64,000 bases of DNA, taken from contig JAAEZD010000022.1 in assembly GCA_018223035.1 (NCBI GenBank), positions 1 to 64,000 on the forward strand. The letters run 5' to 3'. A program made the position numbers and the translations under genes. Shown one piece after another: positions 43,288 through 52,649 of the stretch. The stretch is from Heliomarina sp018223035 (lineage in GTDB: Bacteria; Pseudomonadota; Alphaproteobacteria; Rhodobacterales; Rhodobacteraceae). Positions within the stretch are counted from its first letter, which is position 1. Each line of letters begins with the position of its first letter. Under the pieces are notes generated by a model. That model was not told where the DNA came from. It did no database searches and was given only the letters and a program-made list of their open reading frames with translations.

Positions 43288-44699
43288 GCCACTTCTCCTG
43301 TCGCGACCGCGAGTGCGGCGAGGCCCGATGCCGCCCGAGCGGGCGAATCATAGACAGGAACGGCTCGTTCGCGCAGCGCCTCGCCCGAGGCATTGCTGCG
43401 TGCCGAACCGGTCCAGACGATCAGAATCGGCTTGTCTGTGCTGTCGAACGCCTCGGCCAAGGCCTCGATGAACTGCTGATCTGGCACAAATGTGATAATT
43501 GCGATGGCAATATCCACGCCCGGATCGGCGGCAACGGCCTCCAGACAGCGTCCGACATATGTGGGATTCGCCAAAACCACACCGGTCAGATCGACCGGGT
43601 TTGTCACCGACCCATAAAAGGGCACATAGCGCGACAGCGCCGTCTGCGTCGTTTCATCCAGCACCGGAACCTCGAAGCCGGCGCTTTCGGCCAAGTCGGT
43701 CATTTCGACGCCAAGCCCGCCGGTGACAGAAATGATCCCGACCCTGTTTCCGGCAGGTCGTCGACCCGCGGCGAGCGCCGTCACGGCATCGACGGCGGCG
43801 ACGGATTCACGGGCGCGGATGACACCGGTTTCGCGAAAGACCGCGCTGATCACCCGGTCGTCCCCGGCCATGGCGCCGGTATGCGACTGGACCGCGCGTG
43901 ACCCGGCGCGGCTGCGCCCACCCTTGACCGCGACAATATGCTTCCCCGCCTGTGTCAGCCGCTGGGCCGCTTCGGAAAAACGGCGTCCGTCGCGCAGTTC
44001 CTCGACGTAGCAAAGAACCACCCGCGTCTGGGGGTCGTTGCCCAGATAATCCAGCAGGTCCGCTGCGGTCAGGTCGGTTTCGTTGCCGCTGGAAACGATG
44101 GCGTTGATGCCCACGCCGCGTTCGCCCAGGCGCAACGCCATAAGGCCCGCAAGCGCGCCGGACTGGGAAATCATGGCCACGGGACCAGGCCGAAGATCGT
44201 TGAACATCGGGCTGAAGGTCAGTTGCAGGTCCGCCGCGGGGCGCACCACGCCTTCGCAGTTCGGTCCGACCAGTCTGAAGGGCGCGTCTTGCATGATCCG
44301 GCGCAAGCGCTCTTCGTTGTCATGCCCTTCTTCCCCGGCTTCGGAAAAGCCCGAGGTGACCCCGACCACGACCTTTACATCGAGCCTGGTGCAGGTCTCC
44401 AGAGCGTCCAGCGCGACCCCGACCGGCGTTGCCAGCACAACCACGTCGATCGGGCTGTCAATCTCGTCCAGACTGCGCACAGCCGGAAGGCCTTCGATCT
44501 CGCCGCCCGAAGGGTTCACGGGGATAATCGTGCCGCTGTAACCGTTGCTCTTCAGCAGGGCCATGACGGCCTGCCCCAACTTGCCCTTGGTGCGGGACGC
44601 GCCGACCACCGCAATGGTGCGAGGGTCGAACAACCCGTCCAGTGCGTCGGCTACCGTGGGCCGGCATGCCGTCATTCGATTCGTGTTTGGCTCTGCCAT
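43284..44699 (-). CDS. ADP-forming acyl-CoA synthetase, CoA-binding (alpha-like) subunit
   Basis: A 471-residue subunit with an N-terminal CoA-binding Rossmann domain (LFDPRTIAVVGASRTKGKLG) and succinyl-CoA-synthetase-like domains. The phosphate-carrying His lies in AVQSHTGAMAGDD. The frame is open to 44726; ATG 44699 is preferred because GGAGGAAAG is directly upstream. It heads the minus-strand operon ending at 39351 and is divergent from the CaiB gene at 44856, with the family A site between them. Confidence 0.9.
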   Translation of the reverse strand: MAEPNTNRMTACRPTVADALDGLFDPRTIAVVGASRTKGKLGQAVMALLKSNGYSGTIIPVNPSGGEIEGLPAVRSLDEIDSPIDVVVLATPVGVALDALETCTRLDVKVVVGVTSGFSEAGEEGHDNEERLRRIMQDAPFRLVGPNCEGVVRPAADLQLTFSPMFNDLRPGPVAMISQSGALAGLMALRLGERGVGINAIVSSGNETDLTAADLLDYLGNDPQTRVVLCYVEELRDGRRFSEAAQRLTQAGKHIVAVKGGRSRAGSRAVQSHTGAMAGDDRVISAVFRETGVIRARESVAAVDAVTALAAGRRPAGNRVGIISVTGGLGVEMTDLAESAGFEVPVLDETTQTALSRYVPFYGSVTNPVDLTGVVLANPTYVGRCLEAVAADPGVDIAIAIITFVPDQQFIEALAEAFDSTDKPILIVWTGSARSNASGEALRERAVPVYDSPARAASGLAALAVATGEVA

Positions 44700-44742
44700 T
44701 CTTTCCTCCGTCAAGTGAAAAAACATCGGCTCGTTTCGGCGA

Positions 44743-44758
44743 TCTAACGGTTGTTCGA
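44743..44758. promoter_or_regulatory. Palindromic operator, family A (site 3, imperfect)
   Basis: TCTAACGGTTGTTCGA matches the perfect site at 38-53 in 13 of 16 positions. It lies in the 156-base divergent region between the ADP-forming ligase and CaiB genes and could control both operons. Confidence 0.55.
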
Positions 44759-44855
44759 TTGTTCTCGCAATGGATTCTAGTTCCGAGCAGAATGAGGCTT
44801 TCAGAGCCGCAAACTAGGGCTTGACGTCGGAAAATTCGCAGAACGAGGCAGACAC

Positions 44856-46070
44856 GTGAAAATGGAAAATGGGCCACTGAGCGATGTCAGGGTGATTGAA
44901 CTGGGGCATGTGATCGCAGCACCGATGTGCGGCGCATTGCTGTCCGATTTTGGCGCCGACGTGGTCAAGATCGAGCGTCCGGGGCAGGGTGACATGCTGC
45001 GGGTACTGAGCGCGCGGGCCAGTGATGGCGTTGGCGCCTGGTGGAAGACCCTGGCACGAAACAAGCGTCTGATGGCGCTGGATTGGAAGAGTGAAGACGG
45101 CCGCGCCATTCTGCGCCGGCTGGTCGAAAACGCCCATGTGCTTATCGAGAACTTTCGACCCGGTGTTCTGGAACGGGCAGGGTTGGCCCCAGAGGTCCTG
45201 CATGAGTGGAACCCCGATCTGGTGATCGTGCGGATCTCGGGCTATGGCCAGACGGGGCCGCGCGCCTCGTGGCCGGGTTTCGGTCGGGCCGGCGAGGCCA
45301 TGAGCGGACTGGCGCACATCACCGGCTTTGCCGACAACGCGCCGATGCACCCCGGCTTTCCCGCTGCGGATTCGACCACAGGCCTGATGGCGGCCTACGG
45401 CGCGATGATGGCGCTGCATGCGGTGCAGAACGGCCGCGCCCGGGGGCAAGTGGTGGACCTGGCTATTTTCGAGCCGCTGTTGCGCCTGATCGACTATCAC
45501 GTTCCGACGCGAACCGGCGCGGGGCTGCCGGTTGACCGAAACGGGCTCCAGGCGCCCAATTCCTACGCCCCGGCGGGGGTGTTTCGCGCCCGCGACGGGA
45601 AATGGGTCACAATCAGCGCAGGCAGTGCCGCGACCGGGCGGCGGCTTCTGGAAGCCGCGGGCGGAAAGGAATGGGCGGAACAGCCGCAATTCCAAAGCCT
45701 CGATGGCTTCGCGGAGCACATGGACGAGATTGTGGACCGTCTCGGCGCATTTGTGGCACAGCATGACGCGCAGAAGGCGATTGACATCTTCCAGGCCCAC
45801 GATGCCGTGGCTGCGATGGTCTATGACGTCGATGACATCCTGGCCGATCCGCAGATCGCCGCGCGAAGGGACATTGTTGGGGTGGAGGGCGACGACACCA
45901 AGGTCGTCGGACCCGTGCCAAAGCTGGACAAGACGCCGGGACGGCTGCGCTGGCTTGGGCGCCGCGAACTGGGTGCTGACACCCGGGCGATTTTACAAGA
46001 GCTCGCGTACGACACCGGGCAAATCGACACCCTAATCGAACAAGGCACTGTGGCCGAACCGGGCCGCTGA
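44856..46070 (+). CDS. CaiB/BaiF family III CoA-transferase
   Basis: A 404-residue family III CoA-transferase: LSDVRVIELGHVIAAPMCGA, VLIENFRPGVLERAGL, GYGQTGPRASWPGFGRAGEA, with the catalytic Asp in AADSTTGLMAAYGAMMAL. The racemase His is absent, and the layout is the formyl-CoA-transferase/CaiB type, so CoA transfer is favoured. GTG 44856 is chosen because GAGG lies seven bases before it; ATG 44862 is too far. An acyl-CoA dehydrogenase follows after 30 bases. Confidence 0.9.
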   Translation: MKMENGPLSDVRVIELGHVIAAPMCGALLSDFGADVVKIERPGQGDMLRVLSARASDGVGAWWKTLARNKRLMALDWKSEDGRAILRRLVENAHVLIENFRPGVLERAGLAPEVLHEWNPDLVIVRISGYGQTGPRASWPGFGRAGEAMSGLAHITGFADNAPMHPGFPAADSTTGLMAAYGAMMALHAVQNGRARGQVVDLAIFEPLLRLIDYHVPTRTGAGLPVDRNGLQAPNSYAPAGVFRARDGKWVTISAGSAATGRRLLEAAGGKEWAEQPQFQSLDGFAEHMDEIVDRLGAFVAQHDAQKAIDIFQAHDAVAAMVYDVDDILADPQIAARRDIVGVEGDDTKVVGPVPKLDKTPGRLRWLGRRELGADTRAILQELAYDTGQIDTLIEQGTVAEPGR

Positions 46071-46100
46071 GCCGGGTCTGCAAGACGTGAGGAGAAAATC

Positions 46101-47267
46101 ATGACCTATCAGATGACATCCGAACAGCAGGGAATCCGCGATGCGATCCTGCGGATCTGCGAAGAATTCGACGACGAATTCTGGCTGACACGCGATCGCG
46201 TAGGCGGTTTCCCGCGAGAGCTGCATCAAAAGCTGGCCCGCGATGGCTGGCTGGGGATTGCAATCCCCGAAGAGTACGGAGGTGCCGGTCTTGGCATCGT
46301 CGATGCCGCGATCATGATGCAGGCCATTGCGGAATCCGGCGGCGGCAACAGCGCCGCATCGGCGATTCACATGAATATCTTCGGTCTGAACCCAGTCGTG
46401 AAATTCGGCACCGATGACCAGAAAAAGAAATACCTTCCGCCTTTGGTGGCAGGCGATGAACGTGCGTGTTTCGGGGTGACCGAGCCGACAACCGGTCTGG
46501 ACACCACCAAACTGAAAACACGCGCCGTGCGACAGGGTGACCGATATGTGGTGCACGGCCAGAAGGTCTGGATTTCAACCGCCCAGGAGGCCGACAAGAT
46601 CCTGTTGCTGGCGCGCACGACCCCGCTTGAGGACGTCAAGAAACCGACAGAAGGATTAAGCCTTTTTTACACCGATCTGGACCGATCTTTCGTCACCGTG
46701 CGCGAGATCGAAAAGATGGGCCGCAAATGTGTCGACTCGAACGAACTGTTCATCGACGGGCTTCCGATCCCCGCCGGGGATCTGATCGGCGAAGAAGGCC
46801 AGGGCTTTCGTCAGATCCTGCACGGGCTGAACCCCGAACGGGTTCTAATTGCCGCTGAAGCAGTCGGAATCGGGCGGAATGCGCTTCGGCGCGCCGCGGA
46901 TTACGCCAATGAGCGCGTCGTTTTTGGCAGACCAATCGGTCAGAATCAGGGTGTACAGCACCCCCTGGCCGCCAGCTGGGCGGAACTGGAGGCGGCCAAC
47001 CTGATGGCGATGCACGCCGGCGCGCTCTACGACGCGGGCAAGCCCTGCGGAAATGAAGCCAACGCAGGAAAATATCTGGCCGCCGAAGCGGCGGTGAAGG
47101 CGACACAGACCGCGCAGCTGACCTTCGGGGGGTTCGGATACGCCAAGGAATACCATGTCGAGCGTCTTGTTCGCGAGGCCATCCTGTTCCGCATCGCGCC
47201 GGTCACCCCGCAGCTGGTGCTTTCGTTTATCGCGGAACATGCCCTCGGCCTGCCAAAATCCTACTAG
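46101..47267 (+). CDS. Acyl-CoA dehydrogenase
   Basis: A 388-residue acyl-CoA dehydrogenase with ACFGVTEPTTGLDTTKLKT, VHGQKVWISTAQEADKI and LTFGGFGYAKEYHVERLVRE. The end reads RIAPVTPQLVLSFIAEHALG instead of G-G-T-x-E-I-Q, a form seen in a separate dehydrogenase subgroup, so it differs from the others of this window. GAGGAGA precedes ATG 46101. It shares an operon with the CaiB transferase and a fused ADP-forming ligase. Confidence 0.92.
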   Translation: MTYQMTSEQQGIRDAILRICEEFDDEFWLTRDRVGGFPRELHQKLARDGWLGIAIPEEYGGAGLGIVDAAIMMQAIAESGGGNSAASAIHMNIFGLNPVVKFGTDDQKKKYLPPLVAGDERACFGVTEPTTGLDTTKLKTRAVRQGDRYVVHGQKVWISTAQEADKILLLARTTPLEDVKKPTEGLSLFYTDLDRSFVTVREIEKMGRKCVDSNELFIDGLPIPAGDLIGEEGQGFRQILHGLNPERVLIAAEAVGIGRNALRRAADYANERVVFGRPIGQNQGVQHPLAASWAELEAANLMAMHAGALYDAGKPCGNEANAGKYLAAEAAVKATQTAQLTFGGFGYAKEYHVERLVREAILFRIAPVTPQLVLSFIAEHALGLPKSY

Positions 47268-47290
47268 TTACGAACATCAAAGGAAGTCCC

Positions 47291-49405
47291 ATGCGAATTC
47301 ATGGAATGGATGCCATTTTCAACCCTCGCTCGGTAGCGGTGATTGGCGCCTCAAGCGATCCCAAGCGCATCGGCGGAAGGCCGGTGGATTTTCTCAAGCG
47401 GCACGGTTTCGACGGCCCGATCCTGCCTATCAACCCGAAATCGCCAGAGGTGCAGGGCCTGACGGCGTATCCGTCGATCTCGGAGGCACCCACGACACCG
47501 GACCTGGCCGTGATCGCGCTGCCCGCGCCGCTGGCCGTTCAGGCGGTCGAACAGTGCGCGGCCCAAGGTGTGCGGGGGGCGGTGATCTTCAGTTCGGGGT
47601 TCTCGGAGGTCGATGCCGACGGGGCCGCCCTTCAGGCGCGCATGGTCGACATCGCGCGCGAGGGCGGCATGCGGCTTGTGGGGCCGAACTGCCTTGGCAT
47701 CGCGAATGTGCGCCACAACCTCTATGCGACATTCACGCCCGGGGTCGAAAAACACCTGCCAAAACCCGGCGGCGTGTCGATCGTCAGTCAAAGCGGCGCG
47801 TTCGGCTCGTATTGCATGACGCTCGTTCGAATGCGCGGACTTGGGGTCAATATCTGGGCGACGACGGGCAATTCCTGCGATGTCGATTTTGCCGATGCCG
47901 TGGCCTATTGCGCGCAGGATGACGATACCCGCGTCATCATGGGATATCTCGAAGGGGCAACCGATCGCGACAGGCTGGTCGAGGCACTTGAGCTGGCGCG
48001 GGCCCGGGGAAAGCCGGTGGTCATGATGAAGGTCGGGCGCAGCGCGGTCGGAGCAGAGGCCGCGCAGTCGCATACCGCCTCATTGGCTGGGGCAGACGCG
48101 GTTTATGACGCGGCGTTCCGGCAGTACGGCGTTTACCGGGCGCAATCGGTCGATGAAATGTTCGATGTGACTTATGCCTGTGCCGAATCCGCGTCGATGA
48201 TGCAGGGCGACCGGCTGGGCCTTGTGACAGTCTCGGGCGGGGTCGGGGTGCTGATGGCCGACGAAGCCGAAAAGCTGAAACTGGACGTGCCTGCGCTTCC
48301 CGATCATGCACAGAAAAAGCTGAAAGAGGTGCTGCCATTTGCCGGTGTCCGAAACCCGGTCGATGTGACGGCGCAGCTGGTCAACCAGATCGATCTTCTG
48401 GAAACCAACATGGATGTGTTGTTTGGTGACGGCGAGATCGATGGGGCCATCATCTTCATGTCGACGGTCGGACTTGTCGCCGACCTGAACGAAGCCATTC
48501 GGCGCGGACTGGAGCGCATTCGCGAGAAATATCCCGATCGGCCAATGCTGTTCTGTTCGCTGACAGAGCCAGAGGGGCGCGCCGCGTACGAAAAGTCGGG
48601 GTTCATCGTGTTCGAGGAACCGACCCGTGCAGTCCGGGCGATGGCCGCATTGCGCTATTTTGCCCGTTCCTTCGCGCGGGCAGGCGAAAAGGACCCGATA
48701 CCCGAACTCTCCAACCTGTCGCCGTTGCCGGACGGAATTGTGAACGAGATCGAGGCCAAGGCCCTGCTTGCAGAGGCCGGAATCGGGATCGTGCGCGAAA
48801 CCCTGGCCACCACCCCCGAAGCGGCAGCTCAGGCAGCGCAAGAAATGGGATTCCCGGTCGTGCTGAAGATTGCCTCGCCCGACATCTTGCACAAATCCGA
48901 CATCGGGGGCGTCGCGCTTGATCTGCGTTCGGCCGAAGATGTCCGCTCTGCCGGGGCACGAATCTTGGAATTGGCGTCCGAGAAGATGCCCGGTGCGCGG
49001 ATCGACGGGCTGGTCGTGGCGGAACAGGCAGCACCTGGACTGGAGGCTATACTCGGCGTGACCCAGGACCCGGCTTTCGGCCCGGTGGTCATGTTCGGTC
49101 TGGGCGGGGTGTTTGTCGAGGCCCTCGAAGACGTGTCTTTCCGCGTCGCACCATTCGGACCTGTCGAAGCGCGCCGTATGATTGACGAAATCCGCAGCCG
49201 CAAACTGCTGGACGCATTCCGGGGCGCGCCCGAACGCGACATCGACGCCCTCGCCGGCGCCCTTGCCCGACTGTCTGCTTTTGCCGCCCATCACGGGGCC
49301 GCGCTTGAGACCATTGATGTCAATCCATTGATCGTCGGAGCAAGCGGGCAGGGAGCCGTCGCCGCTGACGGTGTGATCATACCCGCCAATCGAGGAGGCC
49401 ACTGA
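47291..49405 (+). CDS. ADP-forming acyl-CoA synthetase, fused alpha-beta
   Basis: A 704-residue fused acyl-CoA synthetase. The N terminus is the CoA-binding domain (IFNPRSVAVIGASSDPKRIG), the phosphate-carrying His lies in AAQSHTASLAGADAV, and the C-terminal third is the ATP-grasp domain (EAKALLAEAGIGIVRETLAT, IASPDILHKSDIGGVALDLR, IDVNPLIVG). It makes acyl-CoA from a free acid with ATP. AAAGGAAG precedes ATG 47291. IclR 2 follows after 144 bases behind its own operator. Confidence 0.93.
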   Translation: MRIHGMDAIFNPRSVAVIGASSDPKRIGGRPVDFLKRHGFDGPILPINPKSPEVQGLTAYPSISEAPTTPDLAVIALPAPLAVQAVEQCAAQGVRGAVIFSSGFSEVDADGAALQARMVDIAREGGMRLVGPNCLGIANVRHNLYATFTPGVEKHLPKPGGVSIVSQSGAFGSYCMTLVRMRGLGVNIWATTGNSCDVDFADAVAYCAQDDDTRVIMGYLEGATDRDRLVEALELARARGKPVVMMKVGRSAVGAEAAQSHTASLAGADAVYDAAFRQYGVYRAQSVDEMFDVTYACAESASMMQGDRLGLVTVSGGVGVLMADEAEKLKLDVPALPDHAQKKLKEVLPFAGVRNPVDVTAQLVNQIDLLETNMDVLFGDGEIDGAIIFMSTVGLVADLNEAIRRGLERIREKYPDRPMLFCSLTEPEGRAAYEKSGFIVFEEPTRAVRAMAALRYFARSFARAGEKDPIPELSNLSPLPDGIVNEIEAKALLAEAGIGIVRETLATTPEAAAQAAQEMGFPVVLKIASPDILHKSDIGGVALDLRSAEDVRSAGARILELASEKMPGARIDGLVVAEQAAPGLEAILGVTQDPAFGPVVMFGLGGVFVEALEDVSFRVAPFGPVEARRMIDEIRSRKLLDAFRGAPERDIDALAGALARLSAFAAHHGAALETIDVNPLIVGASGQGAVAADGVIIPANRGGH

Positions 49406-49465
49406 CAACCGAACCCGAAATCTTTCCTGATCCCCAAGCCGCTTGCGGCGTGCCCCCGGCAGTTT

Positions 49466-49482
49466 TCTAACAGTTGACAGAA
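49466..49482. promoter_or_regulatory. Palindromic operator, family A (site 4, imperfect)
   Basis: TCTAACAGTTGACAGAA matches the extended perfect site in 14 of 17 positions. It lies 68 bases upstream of the IclR 2 start, where an autoregulatory site would be expected, and this links the regulator to the family A sites at 38, 3699 and 44743. Confidence 0.58.
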
Positions 49483-49549
49483 TTTACAAGCGCGGCCATC
49501 CTTCCGTATGGAACGCTGTGCATATAACTGCACACGAAGGGAGGAGATC

Positions 49550-50353
49550 ATGGAAACCGCGCATCAGACTTCAGCAAGAACAGGCGGCGATCAAATTGTG
49601 AAATCGGTGGCGCGCACCTGTCAGACTTTGGTGTATTTCGATGAAGTTCAGCGACCGCTTTCGGTCGTGGAAGTGTCCAAGGAACTGGGGTACCCGCAGT
49701 CAAGTACCTCGGCGCTGCTCAAAAGCTTGGTGAAGCTTGGATTTCTGACCCACGATGCCCGAAAGAAGAGTTATTTTCCCACCGAGCGCGTTCCGCTTTT
49801 AGGGTCGTGGATGAATCCAGATCTGTTCGGCGAAGGCACCATCCACCGGCTGCTCAAGGCAATTTCGGAACGCACACGGCATGTGGTGGTTCTGGCAACC
49901 AAGAATGGGGACGAAGCCGAGTACGTGCAAGTTGTCCGCCCGAAAGATTCGCCGATCCACCACATATCGCTCGGGACACGTCGTCCGCTGGGTAACTCAG
50001 GTGTCGGGCGCGTTCTGATGAGTCGTTTCAGTGACGACGAAGTGCGCAGTCTGTTCCGCAGGATCAACGCCTATCGCGCGCCCGACAAACCGGCAGTGGA
50101 TGTGAAAGCTTTCGTGGCCTCGTTGGCAGAAACCCGTGCCAAGGGCTATTACCTCTCAACCGATCAGGTGGTTCAAGGGAGCGGCTTGATTTCCATGCCG
50201 TTTCCTAACCATCTGAACTCGCGGCTTTTCGCTGTCGGGGTTGGCGCTCCAACTGATGTTATCTTGAGATCCGAAAAAGAGATCGTAGGGATCATGCACG
50301 AAGAAATCGTTCGAAATCTGAAGAAGATGGGTCAACAGTCCCTGACCGCCTGA
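49550..50353 (+). CDS. IclR-family transcriptional regulator 2
   Basis: A 267-residue IclR protein. The winged helix includes VKSVARTCQTLVYFDEVQRP and LGYPQSSTSALLKSLVKLGF, followed by the effector domain with LGTRRPLGNSGVGRVLMSRF. The frame is open to 49508, but ATG 49550 has GGGAGGAG at the right distance and gives the normal start. A family A site lies in its upstream region, suggesting autoregulation and control of the operons at 106, 3729, 44699 and 44856. It is not closely similar to IclR 1. Confidence 0.92.
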   Translation: METAHQTSARTGGDQIVKSVARTCQTLVYFDEVQRPLSVVEVSKELGYPQSSTSALLKSLVKLGFLTHDARKKSYFPTERVPLLGSWMNPDLFGEGTIHRLLKAISERTRHVVVLATKNGDEAEYVQVVRPKDSPIHHISLGTRRPLGNSGVGRVLMSRFSDDEVRSLFRRINAYRAPDKPAVDVKAFVASLAETRAKGYYLSTDQVVQGSGLISMPFPNHLNSRLFAVGVGAPTDVILRSEKEIVGIMHEEIVRNLKKMGQQSLTA

Positions 50354-50656
50354 CCGCCTGGATCAGCCAGCGCCGTAAAAAATGGCCCGGCTTGACGAAG
50401 ACGGGACTTGGGGGGCGCGGACGAAACGCGCCACTTGCCAATGTCAGGGTCCGTTTTCAGGCGGCGGAAATAGCCTCTTCGCGTCAGGCTCAAGGTTGAG
50501 CCTGACCGGCGGGGCGTCGTTAGCACCGGCATCCCCGAAGGCCGGGCGGTGTAGGATGCGCTGCCCAGAGCAGTGCGACCACGGTTTCGGCCCGCCCCAA
50601 GAATACCGGCTTGAAGAGAGGCGCCGCGAAAGAGGCCGACCATCATCGTGTTGATC
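50354..50656. other. Intergenic flank left of IS66, remnant-like
   Basis: This 303-base stretch holds no recognised gene. It has a perfect inverted repeat, TCAGGCTCAA (50484-50493) and TTGAGCCTGA (50496-50505), two bases apart. Its minus-strand frame continues uninterrupted into the sequence beyond the insertion when the IS and one target copy are removed, giving a 214-codon open frame whose far end lies antisense to dctP. Whether that is a broken gene or chance is open. Confidence 0.45.
50484..50505. repeat. Perfect 10-bp inverted repeat
   Basis: TCAGGCTCAA, two-base spacer, TTGAGCCTGA, about 130 bases after the IclR 2 stop. It could be an operator, a transcript 3'-end hairpin without T-tract, or the relic of a mobile element. 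Confidence 0.5.
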
Positions 50657-50678
50657 GTAAGCGGCGTCTACGCCCCAC
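50657..50678. repeat. IS66 terminal inverted repeat, left
   Basis: The 22-base end starts GTAAGCGG, the usual IS66 terminus, and pairs with 53114-53135 at 20 of 22 positions. Confidence 0.9.
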
Positions 50679-50684
50679 CGGAGT

Positions 50685-52241
50685 TCAGCTCGACGGCTTG
50701 AAGTTCCAGGGTAGCAACTCGTCGATCCGGTTCGCGGGATGCCCTGCCGCGATCGCCTCGAGCGTCGCCTTGAGATAGACAAAGGGTACGATTTCGTTGA
50801 TCTTTGCTGTGGCGATGAGCGAGGCGATGCGGCCCCAGGTCCGACCACCTTCGTCGTGGCCGGCGAAGAGTGCGTTCTTCCGCGTCAGGGCGATCGGCCT
50901 GATGAGATTCTCCACGGCATTGGAGTCGATCTCGACGCGTCCGTCCTGCAGGAAGGTCTGTAGCCCGTCCCACTGCCGGTGGATATAGGCGAGTTTCTCT
51001 CCGAGGCGGGACTTGGCGGAGATCCGGCGGCGCTGGCTCTGCAACCATTCGCCGAACTGGGCCACCAGCGGCGCGGTGCGTGTCTGTCTCGCCGACAGGC
51101 GCTGTCCCGGTCCCATGCCGCGGATCTCGGTTTCGATCCGGTAGAACTCGGCGATCCGGCGCAGCCCCTCGGCGGCGATCTCCGATCCATCACGGTCGAA
51201 GACTTCCTTCAGCTTCCGGCGGGCATGTGCCCAGCAGTGCGCAACCGTGATCGGCGCGCCGCCCTTGCGCGAGGGGCGCGTCAGCCGATCGTAGCCGGGA
51301 TAGCCGTCCAGCTGCAGGATGCCGTCGAAGCCCTGCAGGATCTGCTCCGCGTTCACGCCGGCGCGGCTCGGGCGGTAAGTGAAGACCACGCCGGGCGGGT
51401 CATCGCCGCCCCAGCCCCGATCATCTCGGGCCAGCGCCCAGAGGAAGCCAGTCTTCGTCCTGCCTCGCCCGGGCTCCAGAACCGGCGCCGTCGTTTCGTC
51501 CATGAAGAGTTTGCCCGAGCCCTTCAGGTGCTCGGCGAGCCGGTCGACCACCGGGGCAAGGTGGAAGGCCGCGGTGCCGACCCAATCGGCGGGCGTGCTG
51601 CGCCGAAGGTCGATCCCGGAACGCGCGAGGATCTGGCTCTGGCGATAGAGAGGCAAATGGTCGGCGAACTTGGCGACGAGCACATACGCAATGGCGCCCT
51701 CGGTCGGCAGCCCGCCCTCGATCAGGAAGGCAGGGGCTGGCGCCTGGGTGACCCCTTCGGCGTAGGCACGGCAGGCATACTTGGGTCGAACCGTCACGAT
51801 GACGCGGAGCTGGGCCGGCACGATGTCCAGCCGCTCGCTGCGGTCCTCGCCGATCCGGTGCATCGTGCCGCAGCCGCAGGGACACTCCAGGCTGGCCGGC
51901 TCGATCATCTGCTCGATCCGGGGGAGGCTCTCAGGCAGATTGCCCCGATTGCGGCGGGCGACCTTGGATCGCCGCGGACCGGACGAGGCCGTGGCGTCTT
52001 CATCCTGCTGGGCCTCTGCCTCGACGACGGCAGTTTCCAGATCTTCGAAGGCCAGCTGCCGCTCGTCCTCACTCAGTTTCTCGGACCTTTTGCCATGCAC
52101 GACCTGGTTCAGTTCGGCGACGAGGTGCTCGAGGCGCTTGTTGGCTTCCCTGAGTGCATCACGCTCGCGCAGGACGGCCAGAACAGCGTCACGCTGGTCT
52201 TCCGGAATGGCCGACAGGTCGAGGGATAGGGCGCTGGACAT
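50685..52241 (-). CDS. tnpC: IS66 transposase TnpC (DDE)
   Basis: A 518-residue IS66-family transposase. An N-terminal leucine-rich coiled segment (LREANKRLEHLVAELNQVVH) and a zinc-finger-like CPCGCGTMHRIG region come before the catalytic core, whose acids are in LFMDETTAPV, LQLDGYPGYD and NAVENLIRPIALTRKNALF. It lies 55 bases after tnpB. Length and motifs are normal, with no frameshift. Confidence 0.95.
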   Translation of the reverse strand: MSSALSLDLSAIPEDQRDAVLAVLRERDALREANKRLEHLVAELNQVVHGKRSEKLSEDERQLAFEDLETAVVEAEAQQDEDATASSGPRRSKVARRNRGNLPESLPRIEQMIEPASLECPCGCGTMHRIGEDRSERLDIVPAQLRVIVTVRPKYACRAYAEGVTQAPAPAFLIEGGLPTEGAIAYVLVAKFADHLPLYRQSQILARSGIDLRRSTPADWVGTAAFHLAPVVDRLAEHLKGSGKLFMDETTAPVLEPGRGRTKTGFLWALARDDRGWGGDDPPGVVFTYRPSRAGVNAEQILQGFDGILQLDGYPGYDRLTRPSRKGGAPITVAHCWAHARRKLKEVFDRDGSEIAAEGLRRIAEFYRIETEIRGMGPGQRLSARQTRTAPLVAQFGEWLQSQRRRISAKSRLGEKLAYIHRQWDGLQTFLQDGRVEIDSNAVENLIRPIALTRKNALFAGHDEGGRTWGRIASLIATAKINEIVPFVYLKATLEAIAAGHPANRIDELLPWNFKPSS

Positions 52242-52295
52242 GGCGGCATCATATCCCGCTCCTGCGTTTGTCAGGCCGGCTTTCCCCGCCCTGAG

Positions 52296-52649
52296 TCACT
52301 CTGCCACAGCGGGGGCGCGCGTCTCCAGAGACCGCACCCGCCGCCAGTCCAGCCCGGCGAACAGCGCCTCGAACTGGGCGCGATTCAGGGTCATCGCACC
52401 ATCCCGGATCGCGGGCCAGGTGAAGGTGCTCTCCTCCAGCCGTTTGTAGGCCATGACGAGACCGCTGCCGTCCCAGAACAGGATCTTCATCCGGTCTGCG
52501 CGCTTCGCCCGAAAGATAAAGACCGTCCCGGTGAACGGATCTTCGGTCAAGGTCGACTGCACCAAGGCTGCCAGTCCATCATGCCCCTTGCGGAAGTCTA
52601 CCGGCTTCGTCGCCACCAGGATGCGGACCCCTTGAGACGGCATCAGCAT
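52296..52649 (-). CDS. tnpB: IS66 accessory protein TnpB
   Basis: The 117-residue IS66 Orf2 protein, with TKPVDFRKGHDGLAALVQ and FIFRAKRADRMKILFWDGSG, the family signatures. It overlaps tnpA by seven bases, the usual coupling in IS66 elements. Its role in transposition is required but biochemically unclear in the family. Confidence 0.95.
   Translation of the reverse strand: MLMPSQGVRILVATKPVDFRKGHDGLAALVQSTLTEDPFTGTVFIFRAKRADRMKILFWDGSGLVMAYKRLEESTFTWPAIRDGAMTLNRAQFEALFAGLDWRRVRSLETRAPAVAE

Noticed and set aside
43555..43563. ACATATGTG inside the ADP-forming ligase gene
   Set aside because: Coding sequence, only a partial match to the family B core, and no nearby start of an operon.
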